A stretch of DNA of 64,000 bases from positions 930,001 through 994,000 of the forward strand of contig JALJCS010000029.1 in NCBI GenBank assembly GCA_023055355.1. The letters run 5' to 3'. Of this stretch, positions 33,124 to 43,322 are shown one piece after another. Every line of letters begins with the position of its first letter. The first letter of the stretch is position 1. This stretch comes from Agelaius tricolor. Lineage: Eukaryota > Chordata > Aves > Passeriformes > Icteridae. The translations under genes and the position numbers were made by a program. Under the pieces are notes generated by a model, which worked only from the letters and a program-made list of their open reading frames with translations, was not told the origin of the DNA and ran no database searches.

Positions 33124-34830
33124 TTAGCCTAAAGGGTGTTCATTTGTCAGTACTACACCCATCTGAGCCAAAATGTCCCGACCAATAAGGCACTGCACAG
33201 TAGGAGGCAAAGGTACAACTGACAAAACACCCCGTACAGTTTTATCCTCAATAGTCACAGATAGCATGGGTGTTTTCCTTGCAAGTGTCAGGCCTCCGAC
33301 TCCGGTTACTGGCATCGTGGTTGACTGCAATGGCCAATTGTGGGGCCAGAAATCCGGACTCACAATGCTGGAGTCTGCGCCAGTATCTAACAGTCCTACC
33401 AAGGTTTGCTTTTCGCCCCGATAATCCAAAATTACAGTGCTCTTTGGCCGTTCATTTAAGTTCATTGTCAAAAGAGCAAGGCCTCCAGTGGATCCGAATC
33501 CATGCTCTCCTCTGGACTGTGCCTGACGAGGGGGCACAGTTTTAGCCAACTGTTGCAAAGGAATTAATTGAGCTATCCTTTGTCCTTTTTCGATCCGCAT
33601 CGGTGGAAAAAGAGTATGCACCATAATGGAAATCTCCCCTGTATAATCAGCGTCTATTACTCCAGATAAAACAAATAGTCCCATCATTGTAGCCGAGGAA
33701 CGCCCTAAAAGCAGAGCTCCCATAGGTAATCCATCAATAATAAGTGGTCCTTTTACCCCAGTTGGAACCTTTTCTGGGTGAGTAGTCATCAAAGTCACGG
33801 TTGCTGCTGCTTCGAGGTCTAATCCAAGGCTCCTGGCGGTGGCGGGCTGGAGGCAGGTTGAGCCGAAGTTGTGACAGCTACTACTTGTGTCCGCCAGCAC
33901 TTGGTTTTGAGAAGACTCTGCCTGCTTCTGTAACCCGACCCCTAGCTCTTTAATAGCATCTACTAACATTGCCTGTGATCCCAGCGGGACATTAGCTAAT
34001 CGTTCTAAAGCTTCCTCTATAGACCAATTAGCTCCCAGGGTATTTATCACATTCTTGGTAAGCTGATTGCAGTTTTGAAGTGCGCACTGCTTTAACAAGG
34101 TCCCTTTCATGAATTCAGGGACTCCTGCCCGTTCAATAGCGTTGGCTACCCTATCTATAAAAGCTCCGAATGACTCTTCCGTACCTTGCTTCATCCCCAT
34201 GTAAGAAGGAATTCCTCCCGGATCTTTAATTCTATCGATAGCTAAACGTGCTAACCGCATAGCCTCTCTGCACTTCTTGGGACCAATCAATGCTTGTGCC
34301 TCCGTTCTAAGAAAAGGCCCGAACCCCATTAACTCCTCCAGGGTCACCCCATATAACGGATCCCCTGGTTGCCGTACCACTGCGACACATTGCTGACAAA
34401 TCGCATGCCAATGGGCATTAAACAAAAGCTGTTGGTGTTGAGTAAAAATGAGCCGTATTACCGTCCTGCAATCTGCCGGCAGCAAAACCTGAGTGCCCCA
34501 GATGTAATCCAGCATTTGTTTTGTGGGTTCACTAGTTACTCCAAATTGACTAACCGTGGATCGTAACTGCGATAACAGTTTCCAATCCAAGGCAGTTATT
34601 GTGGCTTGAAACCCTCCCCCCGCCATGGGAGAATAAACCACCGGGCAAGCCATTTCCATAGCAGTCGATCTCGCCTCCTCATCCCCCGTGTCCATAAATT
34701 CTTTAGCTACCGCCGCCCAAGCCTCCCTTCGCTGCTGAGCAACAGCCCTTGCAAGGTCACTCTCCGACCCAGGGACGAGCGAACCATTAAGCGGAGGAGG
34801 TGTAGGGCTTGACACCGGGACGGACGGCAC
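33124..34830 (-). CDS. ERV capsid-dUTPase-protease fused reading frame
   Basis: One uninterrupted frame of about 568 codons. Capsid comes first: [11 protein letters not shown] start near residue 77 and major homology region [10 protein letters not shown] near 213. The nucleocapsid is missing: no CCHC knuckle is present. From about residue 331 a dUTPase follows with all five family motifs: [27 protein letters not shown] and [10 protein letters not shown]. The protease has the active-site LLDTGADSS near 480 and GRDILAQ near 550. In betaretroviruses dUTPase-protease is normally reached by a -1 frameshift after nucleocapsid; here a deletion appears to have put them in frame with capsid. The end overlaps pol by -1 frame. 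It looks enzymatically plausible, but expression is unknown. Confidence 0.85.
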   Translation of the reverse strand: MPSVPVSSPTPPPLNGSLVPGSESDLARAVAQQRREAWAAVAKEFMDTGDEEARSTAMEMACPVVYSPMAGGGFQATITALDWKLLSQLRSTVSQFGVTSEPTKQMLDYIWGTQVLLPADCRTVIRLIFTQHQQLLFNAHWHAICQQCVAVVRQPGDPLYGVTLEELMGFGPFLRTEAQALIGPKKCREAMRLARLAIDRIKDPGGIPSYMGMKQGTEESFGAFIDRVANAIERAGVPEFMKGTLLKQCALQNCNQLTKNVINTLGANWSIEEALERLANVPLGSQAMLVDAIKELGVGLQKQAESSQNQVLADTSSSCHNFGSTCLQPATARSLGLDLEAAATVTLMTTHPEKVPTGVKGPLIIDGLPMGALLLGRSSATMMGLFVLSGVIDADYTGEISIMVHTLFPPMRIEKGQRIAQLIPLQQLAKTVPPRQAQSRGEHGFGSTGGLALLTMNLNERPKSTVILDYRGEKQTLVGLLDTGADSSIVSPDFWPHNWPLQSTTMPVTGVGGLTLARKTPMLSVTIEDKTVRGVLSVVPLPPTVQCLIGRDILAQMGVVLTNEHPLG

Positions 34831-35513
34831 GGCTGGAGGACACGCGGGGGGCGGCGGGGGGGGGGGGGGGGGGGGGGGGGGCGGCTGCTGCCTGAAGCAG
34901 GAACTGATAGTGGCGGGGAGCCATTGTCTGGAGCGGGGGCTAGGGTTGGCAGGGAGCCGCTGCTTAATGCAGATGCCGGTGCCGGCAGCAGACCGCCATA
35001 TGGGGCAGGAACCGAAATCGGTGAGGGGGTGCTACTTAAAACAGGCACCGAAGCTGGCGGGGCCGTGCTGCTTAGAGCAGGCGCCGATGGGGGTGGGGAA
35101 CTGCCGTTTAAAGTAGAAGGCGATGCCAGTGGCAGATTTACAGTGGGCGTAACAGGAGGCAGTGGGGAACCAAACCAGTCCCCATAACTCCTGTTCCTTT
35201 CATGAGCTGCGCTGGCCTGCCGGGCAGCTCTTTCCTCTGCCTGGTATTTTAGCAATTCATCATGAACGACTCGCCATAACTTCCCCCACTTTCTCGCGGT
35301 CTTATCATCATCTATGACTGCCTGCCAGAGCTTATCCCCGAATATACGCCACTCCGACAATTCATGCACCGTGTGCGGATTACGAAAAAGTCCCTGTGCA
35401 CACCCATAAGCTAACAACCCAGGAAGCTCTTTCTGTAAATCTATCCCCTTAACCTGACGGCCTCATAAAAAGTCAGTAAATAAATCATATGCTGCTTGCC
35501 TTTCCTTATCCAT
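34707..35513 (-). pseudogene. gag: ERV gag: matrix and proline-rich region (broken)
   Basis: The probable gag start is ATG at 35513-35511. The frame has an in-frame TGA at 35465-35463, then runs open to 34707. Matrix is followed by a long Pro/Ser/Ala-rich linker ending in eight consecutive prolines. A run of 26 C (minus strand, 34881-34856) separates this frame from the capsid frame. Matrix would direct membrane targeting of the Gag shell. The frame change at the C run may be real, or a homopolymer length error in the assembly. Confidence 0.8.
34856..34881. repeat. 26-base G/C homopolymer inside ERV gag
   Basis: Twenty-six G on the plus strand (C on the coding strand) encode polyproline. The matrix and capsid frames meet here. 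Confidence 0.9.
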
Positions 35514-35697
35514 GTTAACCAATAACAGCGCGCTTCTTGCAGCTCTTTTCAGGCTCCGGCAGCACGTCTCGGCCGGGCCCCCCTCTGGGGTCGCCCAGGG
35601 CACGGCACCTTCCCTTTTTCAGTGGTGCTTTTGCCGTCCTCAGCCGCGATAGGACCCGACCCCGCTCACGCCGCCGACCGTGGCTAGTCCCGAAGAA
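35514..35697 (-). other. ERV 5' leader
   Basis: GC-rich untranslated sequence between the PBS and the gag start, where the packaging signal and splice donor of retroviruses normally lie. No specific element was identified. Confidence 0.6.
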
Positions 35698-35715
35698 AAA
35701 CGTCCGGGGTCACCA
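35698..35715 (-). other. Primer-binding site, tRNA-Trp type
   Basis: Two bases inside the 5' LTR the minus strand reads TGGTGACCCCG then GACGT. This matches the tRNA-Trp 3' end except for one extra G. Alpharetroviruses use tRNA-Trp, while betaretroviruses normally use tRNA-Lys. Confidence 0.8.
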
Positions 35716-35717
35716 TT

Positions 35718-36129
35718 TGTCGTGAACGGCGGGAGAAATGCGACACACCTTATGCGTGAATAGCAAATCCCAAAGTTTATTGAAGCCCCACACATATTTA
35801 TATTGGTGTTAATGAAGCTTATACATATTGCAAAAGCTGAGCTCATTATTGGTTAAAGCACACTTAGATCAACCACACCTACTTCTATCTTCTAACAATT
35901 ATTTTGCTTCTATGTTTACATTCTTCTAACTTCTCTACCTGCGATATCTACATTTTCTGGCAAGCGATTTTCTCCCCCGTCTTCCCGTTTCAGAGAAGGT
36001 CACTGTGACCTTTGTCAGTGATTGGACACTGGTTGCTCGGTTCCCAGCTTGTTTCCCCTATCCTTATCCATCGGTATCACATCGAAATGTCCTTTCTCAG
36101 CTAACCAATTATCCAAAAAGCTCTCTACA
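35718..36129 (-). repeat. 5' LTR of the provirus
   Basis: 412 bp, almost identical to the 3' LTR. TATAAATA is at 35802-35795 and AATAAA at 35781-35776 on the minus strand. Confidence 0.95.
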
Positions 36130-36135
36130 CCCTCC
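36130..36135. repeat. Target-site duplication, right (ccctcc)
   Basis: Six bases follow the LTR terminus CA and match 28532-28537 exactly. Confidence 0.85.
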
Positions 36136-37050
36136 CTCCTGTCTCCCAGCCAAGCCTCTGCTCTCAGGGCCGGGACTCCAAGGCGTGCAGCCCCTCCTGT
36201 GCAGGCAGAGCTGCAGCAGAGCCGTGGGGCAGCTCTGCAGCCCAGGGCCCAGTTCCCTCTGCAGAGCACAGGGCTGGGAGCAGCTGCCCGGCCCTGGGGG
36301 CTCTGGCAGGGGGCACAGCTGGCTCAGGGTGACGCTGTCCCCAGTGCCCGCCTCTGGGCAATGCTGTCAGGGCAGCCAGGGAAGGAGCTGTATCTTCCTA
36401 CATCCAATGCCATCATTAGGAAACTTGGAAGTTCCTCTGAGATTTCAGTCCAAGCTGGAGTTTCAATCCAGGATGCAAACCTGTTCATAGCATCCTTGTG
36501 TTATCTGAAAGCCCCTCAGTGAGACACAGAAGTTCTATGATGGAGAAAATCCTGTTGGGTTGGTGAAATGAGCCTTGTGTGACCTTGGGTACAAATGTGG
36601 GGCTGAGACCTTGAGAAGGGGATGGACATTTGGTGGACTGTGGTGGATCCATCTGCTCTCAGCAGTGTTGGGATGGTTTTTAAGGGAAACATGGGAGTGA
36701 GAAGATGATCCTCTGTTTGAGAAAGGCGAAAGTCCACAGAATCTTGAAACAGGACAGAGTGACAGACTACCTGCCTTCACTCTCCTTCACCACCTTGCCT
36801 CACAGAACTCACTTTGTCCCTGAGAGCAGCAGAAATGCTGAGAGCTTCTGACATCCAAAATAGTCAGCAGGAGAAGTGGAAGAGGAGCTGTAAAAACTCC
36901 AGAACACTTTGAAGAGCCTTTAACATTGCTATTATTTACACTCGGAGTGCTGACAAGGCCTTCTGTGTTAGCTGGGGTTTCAAAGTGGAACACAAGGACA
37001 GGTCCCTGTCCCCTCCCTCTTCTGCAAAGCAAGGCTGAATTATAAAACCC
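36136..37050. other. Left-arm sequence between the provirus and the receptor pseudogene
   Basis: No gene recognised. This is pre-insertion flanking DNA of the receptor unit. The part at 36150-36400 is GC-rich and open in several frames without a domain. Confidence 0.4.
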
Positions 37051-37263
37051 TGTGTATAGTTGCCCTGAACCAGAAGTCCCACTCAGCAAGCACCAACCAG
37101 GTGCCTTGGACATGAAGGAAAATCTTTTAGAAAATCAAAAGGGTGTCCCTGTGTTACAGGAGAAGAGTCTAACAGAAAAGGCTTTGATTTTGCTGAGGGA
37201 AATTTTCCCTAACCTGCCACTCTTTTTTCTCCACAAACAGCTCCCCATGGCCAGACACAGCAA

Positions 37264-38301
37264 ATGTCCAACAGCAGCTCCATCAGCCACTTCCTCCTCC
37301 TGGCACTGGCAGACACTCAGCAGCTGCAGCTCCTGCACTTTTGCCTCTTGCTGGGCATCTCCCTGGCTGCCCTCCTGGGCAATGGCCTCATCATCTGCGC
37401 CGTTGCCTGTGGCCACCACCTGCACACGCCCATGTTCTTCTTCCTGCTCAACCTGGCCCTCAGCAACCTGGGCTCCATCTGCACCACTGTCCCCAAAGCC
37501 ATGCACAATTTCCTCTGGGACACCAGACCATCTCCTACACAGATATCCTGCACAGGAAATTTTCTTTCTCTTCTTTATGTCAGCAGAGTTATATCTCCTG
37601 ATCATCATGTGCTATGACTGCTATGTGTCTATCTGCAAATCCCTGCACTATGGGGCCCTCATGGACATCAGAGCCTGGGCTGGTGGCTTTTTCACTGCTC
37701 TGCTGCTCATAGCCAATACATTTTCCCTGCCTCTGTGCAGGGCAATGCCCTGGGCCAGTTCTTCTGAAAAATCCTACACATCCTCAAGCTCTCCTGCTCA
37801 CACTCCCACCCAAGGGAAATTGGGATTCTTGTCATTAGTTCCTGTTTATCATTTGGTTATTTTGTGTTTATATTTTTCTCCTATGTGCAGATCTTCATGG
37901 CCATGCTGAGGATCCCCTCTGATCAAGGGCAGCACAAAGCCATTTCCATGTGCCCTCCTCACCTGGCCATGGTCTTTCTGTTTATCAGCACTGGCACATT
38001 GTTCTATCTGAAGCCCCTCTCGATCTCCTCCCCATCCCTTGATCTGCTGGTGTCAGTTCTGTACTCAGTGGTGCTTCCAGACCTGAGCCCCCTTTTCTAC
38101 AGCCTGAGGAACCAGGAACTCATGGAGTTCATGAGGAAAGTGGTGGATTTCAGAAGCCATGAACTGCCTCTCTTCTTCTACAGAACCCTAAACCAAACCC
38201 CTACCCTGTCCATAGCCCTAACTCTTTGTCACTCATTACCATCTCAGCCTTTTTGTTCTTTTTTCCCATGTTTGCATTGTCTGAATATATTCCTACTGTA
38301 A
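37264..38301 (+). pseudogene. Olfactory receptor pseudogene (gamma-c, OR14-like)
   Basis: ATG at 37264 opens a typical avian OR14-like receptor: an N-terminal MSNSSSISHF with a glycosylation site, TM1 with GNGLIICAVA, then HTPMFFFLLNLALS and TTVPKAM. A frameshift near 37520 moves TM3-TM4 (MCYDCYVSICKSLHY) into the next frame. The first frame resumes near 37745. It then meets a TGA where the family has Cys in FFCEIP. TM6-TM7 follow, with PLFYSLRNQEL near the end. At least two frameshifts and one stop make it non-functional. Receptors of this group sit in olfactory neuron membranes. Its mirror copy is at 48884-49819. Confidence 0.9.
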
Positions 38302-38412
38302 TGTTTTCCAGAAAGGGATATTACTCACAGTATTTCCACATGAATATCTGCTATTATTCTGTATCTCAATAACTTTGAAAAAGATTGTTCCCTGTTCACC
38401 GGAATAAAATAA

Positions 38413-38700
38413 TTATTTTTGTGTAGAGATGGAGGGAAGAGATTCCCAGCACAGCAGCATGGCCAGGGACAATTGCCCTGGCGCTTCCCCACTCCACTCC
38501 CTTCTTCCCAGCCCTGCTGTGGTTGTAAGGCCGGAGTGCTCTGGCAGCTTGGTCACTGTGCTCCTCCTTGTCCATGCTGTGACCACAGGCAGGGACAGGC
38601 CATGAGCACTGCTGGGCTCCAGTACAGCAGTTCCATCAGCAAAGGGCATCTCTTGAGGGCAGGGCAGGAAGGCTTTGCTCTCCTCCAGAGTCACTCTCAG
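38413..38700 (+). repeat. Inner end of the inverted duplication, left
   Basis: About 290 bp downstream of the receptor (cagcaaagggcatctc, then gcaggaaggctttgctctcc) are found inverted at 48290-48605. This marks the spacer-side edge of the arm. Confidence 0.75.
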
Positions 38701-39655
38701 GAACAGACCGAAGAAGCAGACTCTGAAAAGACTCCTTGTGTTCCTTGTTCTCCCAGGGCTCAGTAGAATGAGATCAGGGTCCCAGGGTGGCCTTCATGGG
38801 ACTCAGGTCTGGGTCAGCTTTTGGTTGTTGGGGGCCAGTGCCCATCACATGGTGAATGGTCTGTGCTGAACCTTCCTGGGGCCGTGCAGCTTGTGCCAGG
38901 GCTGATGGCAGAGGAATGTTCGTCTGGAAGGTCTTGGGAGCTGCCAGGAGAAAACAGGGGACCTGCAGGAACTGTGTGTGCCAGAGATCAGCAGGGAGTG
39001 GAGCTCACTGGGCACAGGCCTGTCCAGGGCTGGGTCATCCAGAGATCAAGGACTGAATGTCTGCTGTGAGCCAGGAGAGCTCTGCAGCCCCAGGGGACAC
39101 AGGAGGCACAGGGAAAGGAGTCTGGGCACTGACTCCTCTGACTCTCAGGGAACTTCCCCAGGAGGATCCAGGGCAGCCCCAAGCCCATCTGGCAGCCCTA
39201 GAACAAGGCAGGCACCTCTGAGCACCCTCCATGGCCCCACAGACCCTGTGTGGGAGGAGGTCAATGCAGAGAGCACCATTAGCAGCCTCTGTCACCTACC
39301 TTGAGCAGCAGAGCCCAGCAGAGCACAGCCCCCATGCTCTGCAGAGCAGCAGCCCCAGCTTGGGGGGGGGGCTGCTCCAGCCAGCAAAAACATGTTCCCC
39401 TGGGAAAGGTTCTGTGGGCAGCTAGCCTGTGCCAGGAGAAGAGCAGGAGCCCGTGGGTGTGGAAAGGAGCGCTAGCAAGAGGCTTCCCTGTCCCTGGGCC
39501 AGCAGGAGCTGCCCTGAGGAGCCCCAGGGCCAAATCTTTGCTGCTGCACTGGGCAGTGGGGCTGGCCTCAGGGCTGCAGGAGCTGGCCAAACGGAGGATG
39601 TCCTGAGCATTCCAGACACAGAGTCACTGTCCCTGACCTCCAGGGCCTCCAGTTC
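38701..39655. other. GC-rich spacer without a recognised gene
   Basis: Many frames are open on both strands because of composition, including a run of 10 G at 39362-39371. No domain or splice structure was recognised. Confidence 0.4.
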
Positions 39656-39659
39656 CTAC

Positions 39660-40010
39660 TGTGTGGGGGATAGAATGTAAGAAAATAAAGATAATGCAGA
39701 AGGTAATCTCACCCCTGAGGAGTTGCAGCTGTACTAATTACCAAAGATTAGGAACAGGCCTGCCCTTAACAGCCACATCTGTGTCCAATGAAGATGAGTG
39801 CTATAAAAGAGTGGGTTAGCTAGTTGAGAAGGGAGCTGGAGTTTGTTGGCTGTGCTGTGAAGAAGGAGGTGGAGGAGTCAGTGCTGTGAGGAGATGCCCA
39901 TGAGAAATCACCAAGAAGGTATAGGAGCTTTGCAATCAGCTGACAACACTGCTGCAGGGTCAGACCTGACTCTGCTGGGGTGGGGCAGGGAGAGGCTGAA
40001 CAGGACAGTG
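39660..40010 (+). mobile_element. LTR-like element
   Basis: AATAAA lies in gaaaataaagat (about 39683) and gctataaaagag (about 39801) is TATA-like. The order is unusual, so the orientation and edges are uncertain. It may be a promoter-like part of a solo LTR. Confidence 0.35.
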
Positions 40011-40034
40011 CCAAGGAGAGGAAAACCATTGCCC

Positions 40035-40145
40035 CTTGGTTTTACAAGTCCCCAGAGTTTCAGAATGGTCTCCATGGTTCCATGACACCTCACAATGTCA
40101 CACTGGCCCCTTGGTTCCATAGGCCCCACAGTGTCACAAAGGCAC
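40035..40145 (+). repeat. ~36-bp minisatellite family, short block
   Basis: About three units of the tggttccataggccccacagtgtcacaa type, in the same orientation as the arrays at 53.6, 55.1, 56.8 and 63.4 kb. Confidence 0.7.
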
Positions 40146-40146
40146 T

Positions 40147-40450
40147 GTAGCCCAAAGACATACAATTAAACTGGTTTATTGAAGGTAAAGTTGTGCCAGC
40201 ATTGATCGGATGCACAAACAGATTGACCAAGTATTTTCCCTTTATTGTGTTCTGTAAAATCCCTTACAGTAATTTGAGTTAAAGGAATTACTTTTCCATG
40301 GGTGGATGTACTGATTCCTCTACACCTTATTTGTATTTCTTCCCCAATTATTCAATTAGACTACTAGTCCCATTTTTTGTTCTTCCCATTATGTTTCCAG
40401 GAGGTTTCATTTCTGTGCACAACCACAGTGGCCAAATTAAAATTTGAGAG
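40147..40450 (-). mobile_element. Possible 3' LTR of a gammaretrovirus-like relic
   Basis: It starts tgtagcccaaag and has a minus-strand AATAAA in ggtttattgaagg (about 40171). It lies just beyond the env/integrase remnants, as expected for a minus-strand element. The inner edge is a guess. Confidence 0.4.
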
Positions 40451-40493
40451 ATTTTCTGTAGCCATACTGGAATATCTAATGTGAGCGTGGAGA

Positions 40494-41290
40494 CTATGGC
40501 CAATCTAAAGTAAATACTTGAGTCAGAATTGTGATACTTATCAGAACCCTAAGGGTCAGCATCAGGAGAACTTGAAGATCATTTGTCCTACTGGCTCTGA
40601 TGTCTATGCTCCTTTGGATGCCTTCTTCACTCATGAATAGTGAATCCAGGCAGGTTTTTCTTTGATCTTGATTGGCATGAAGGTTGTCAGAAGCACCTGG
40701 TGGGATCCATTCCACTTGTTTTCCAGACACTGACCTGAAAAAGCCTTAACAAATACCCAGTCTCCAGGTTTAAAGCAATTAATTGCTTGATCCAAGCCCT
40801 GGTTTCAAAAACCCTCTCATTAATTTCGTTCATTTGTTTTTCCAGAGTTATTATATGCCATTGCCAGTATTCTTCTCCTATTTGGCTGATGTCTTCTCTG
40901 TTATATTGAGTCTGATAAGGCCTCTTATATAACATTTCAAATGGGCTTAGGCCTTCCTTAAGCTGTGGTTTGACACTAATTCTGAGTAGGGCAAGTGGAA
41001 GTGCCTGATTCCAATGCAAATTTGTTTCTTGACAGATCTGTGCTAATTGCTGTTTGATTAAATTATTCATTTTCTCTACTTGTCTACTGCCATTGGATGA
41101 TCAGGTATGTAGTTGCTAGTCTATCCTAGGGCCTTACTGACTTGTTGGACTATTTGTGCACAGAAATGTGCACCACTGTCACAGGAGCTGATACCCAAAA
41201 GTGAGGTATAATTTAATGTAAAAGTACTTTAGTAACTTCTCTAGATTTATTTGTTCTGCATGGGAAAGCTTCCAGCCATCCAGAGAAAGT
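40494..41290 (-). pseudogene. Gammaretrovirus-like integrase end and flanking remnant
   Basis: The frame at 41070-40687 matches the C-terminal half of a gamma-type integrase (ALPLALLRI, then GLSPFEMLY and RPYQ). A further frame at 40730-40494 has a WIPPGA start and may be integrase end or env leader. The catalytic core is missing. Further right, up to about 41290, integrase-like text continues until an LTR-like insertion. This is an older relic, distinct from the 28.5-36.1 kb provirus. Confidence 0.65.
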
Positions 41291-41299
41291 GTCTGCCAG

Positions 41300-41900
41300 C
41301 GTCCTGGTTTAGGGCAAATTTGGGTTAAAAGGGTTCCTCTAAAAAGCAGATTCAAGCGGCCCCCTCCCTCAACTGATTCAGGAAAATATATCCTTGGAGA
41401 AAAGTGGGAAAAAATGTTTATTTAACAGGCAAAGCATTCATCAGCAGAAAAAGAAAAAAAAAAAAAACCAATATGTCTGATTGAATTTGTAAAGGCTGAG
41501 GAGAAATAGATTGGATCTTAATGCACCTGTTTTGCAGAGAGAAACAAAACTCCATAACTTTTGTGAAAGTTGTAAAGCTGGTATGTTTATTATAGTGCTG
41601 GACGCATGTGGGAATCATTCCCCTAAAATGACACGCGTACCTCTGGGAACTCCAGATATCTTTTTATCTCTTTTTCAAATACATATGCATGCAATTTCAC
41701 AATAGATTCATACATAATTGTTGTCCCCTCTATCATCCTTGCTGTCATCCAGGCAGTAGCCAGCAGCAAATGTCCCCTATGGATTGCAAGAGGTCGCTCT
41801 CCCTCTTGCTCATAAGAGGGGGGAAGCCATGGGCCGTTCCAAGAGTGTGGGACAAGCCCCTTTTCCTGACCCAGAAATTGGGCAACTGAGAGGTGTTTTA
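41300..41900 (-). mobile_element. LTR-like insertion of the tcctggtttagggcaaatt family
   Basis: The start (cgtcctggtttagggc, TG changed to CG) and the following text up to gtttatttaacaggcaaag match a second copy starting at 47034. It interrupts the integrase relic. The right end is uncertain. An A run of about 17 lies at about 41451-41467. Confidence 0.5.
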
Positions 41901-43300
41901 AAAACTTTTATTCCATTTTCAGTCTCACGAGAAGGGTGAGACAATACAGATGTTATAATTCACACCATCACAATCAGAAGCCAACTATTTCTTAATTACA
42001 ATAATAAGCGTTTCTTGGCCTATCAGCTTTTTGCCATGCCATGCTGTAAATGTGTTAAGGCCAATCATCTAAAACCACCCCTTGTGGGTCCCAATACAAT
42101 GCATCTTTCATAGTTCGATTTCTCCAAAGTATCTAGTCTTATTTGCAGGGCCATCTTTTGAAACTTTTTTCTAGATCCATTTCTCTCTCAATAATATCTG
42201 TCCTATTCCATGGCATTTCTAAGTCAGAATTTCTTGTCTCAAAGTTTGCATATGGATGCATACTGTGTGGGCCTTCTGTCAGACCCTGAGAACTCTACAA
42301 ATCCACTTCCCACACAATGGGAACACAATCTCTTCAGACTGAGGCTGTGCCACAGAGGGAGGGCAAGAGGCATCCCCTTTAGCATGGGATTTTTCTTGGG
42401 CCTTTAGGACCTCAAAAATCACCCTCCAAGAGGGAAGCATTTCTGCAGCCACTTTATCTCCCTTCATCACACAATGCCACAGTTTAACTCTCAGATCTTC
42501 GCACAAATCTTTCGTAAAGATTGTGGACTCAGTAACTCCCGGCAGCTGTCCATTTCAATATGATTTTGAAGTCATGTGAAGGCAAGGATGTGCCAGGCTG
42601 TTGTGGCAGCTAGTCATTAGTTCAAAAACGTCTCTCTCCTGGCCAGACATACCCTGACACATGTTCCCTGCAGCTCACTTCCTTTTATCTCAGAGGGAAT
42701 GGTTGCCAGCCGGCTTCCTGCTGCCTCATAGCAGTGCTTCAGGTTCTGCAGGACTCACCAACAGTTGCTCAGCTAGGCAGATCCTCTGTCTTCACACAGG
42801 ACACCAATTGTTGGCAATTGAGAGATGGAGCTCCAGAGGATGCTGATGCCAAATTTGATTTGATTACAGAGCTTAGTTTATATAGTCTTACAGCTTTGAA
42901 ATAGAATTTTCCACTGCCAAGCAATAACCACATTATCCATTTTCTTGACCATATTTGCTGATGACTGTCTGGCAGGTACAGTCTTCCATGGCTAGCTTAA
43001 AACAAAGCACAAGATTGCTTTTCCTACCTCCCTCAGATTTCTGTTTGAATTTCCCATGGTTTCTGACCTACCAGAAACATACCTGTCCACACCTGTCATC
43101 TCCCCAGTACTCTCTGCGCCACTGCCCATTTGCTTCCCCATAGAGATGGAGGTGGAAACGTCTATTCCAGCTGATCCTCCAGTCCTTCTGTGAACTGGTC
43201 ACATAGGCTTGCACAGGAAGGTGAGAAGATGATTGTGGCATTGTGCATCTCCCCCTTGTGCTCGGTCTTCTGTTTCCCTAGTCCTTAAAAGATTGTCTGT
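41901..43300. other. Mixed LTR-like and unassigned sequence
   Basis: A minus-strand AATAAA-like aacttttattcc occurs near 41910, and an LTR-like start tgttggcaattgagag near 42809. No coding sequence was recognised. It is probably a mosaic of ERV leftovers. Confidence 0.35.
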
Positions 43301-43322
43301 TAGTATAGACTTCATATTTGCA

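Larger units (their letters stand above)
28538..36129 (-). mobile_element. Endogenous retrovirus, complete outline but defective
   Basis: A 7592-bp minus-strand provirus is bounded by two 412-bp LTRs and a 6-bp target duplication ccctcc (28532-28537 and 36130-36135). From the 5' end it has LTR, PBS, gag, dUTPase, protease, pol, an extra open frame, env, PPT and LTR. Gag, dUTPase and pol are betaretrovirus-like; env and the primer are alpharetrovirus-like. Visible lesions are an in-frame stop in matrix, a frame change at a 26-base C run, loss of nucleocapsid, a frameshift in reverse transcriptase, a stop in integrase, and loss of part of env. It cannot make infectious virus by itself. Confidence 0.95.

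Noticed and set aside
28538..36129. Intact, possibly infectious provirus
   Set aside because: Stops, frameshifts and two deletions affect gag, pol and env.
37135..37608. Minus-strand open frame opposite the receptor pseudogene
   Set aside because: It is an antisense shadow of receptor sequence, which also appears opposite the right copy.
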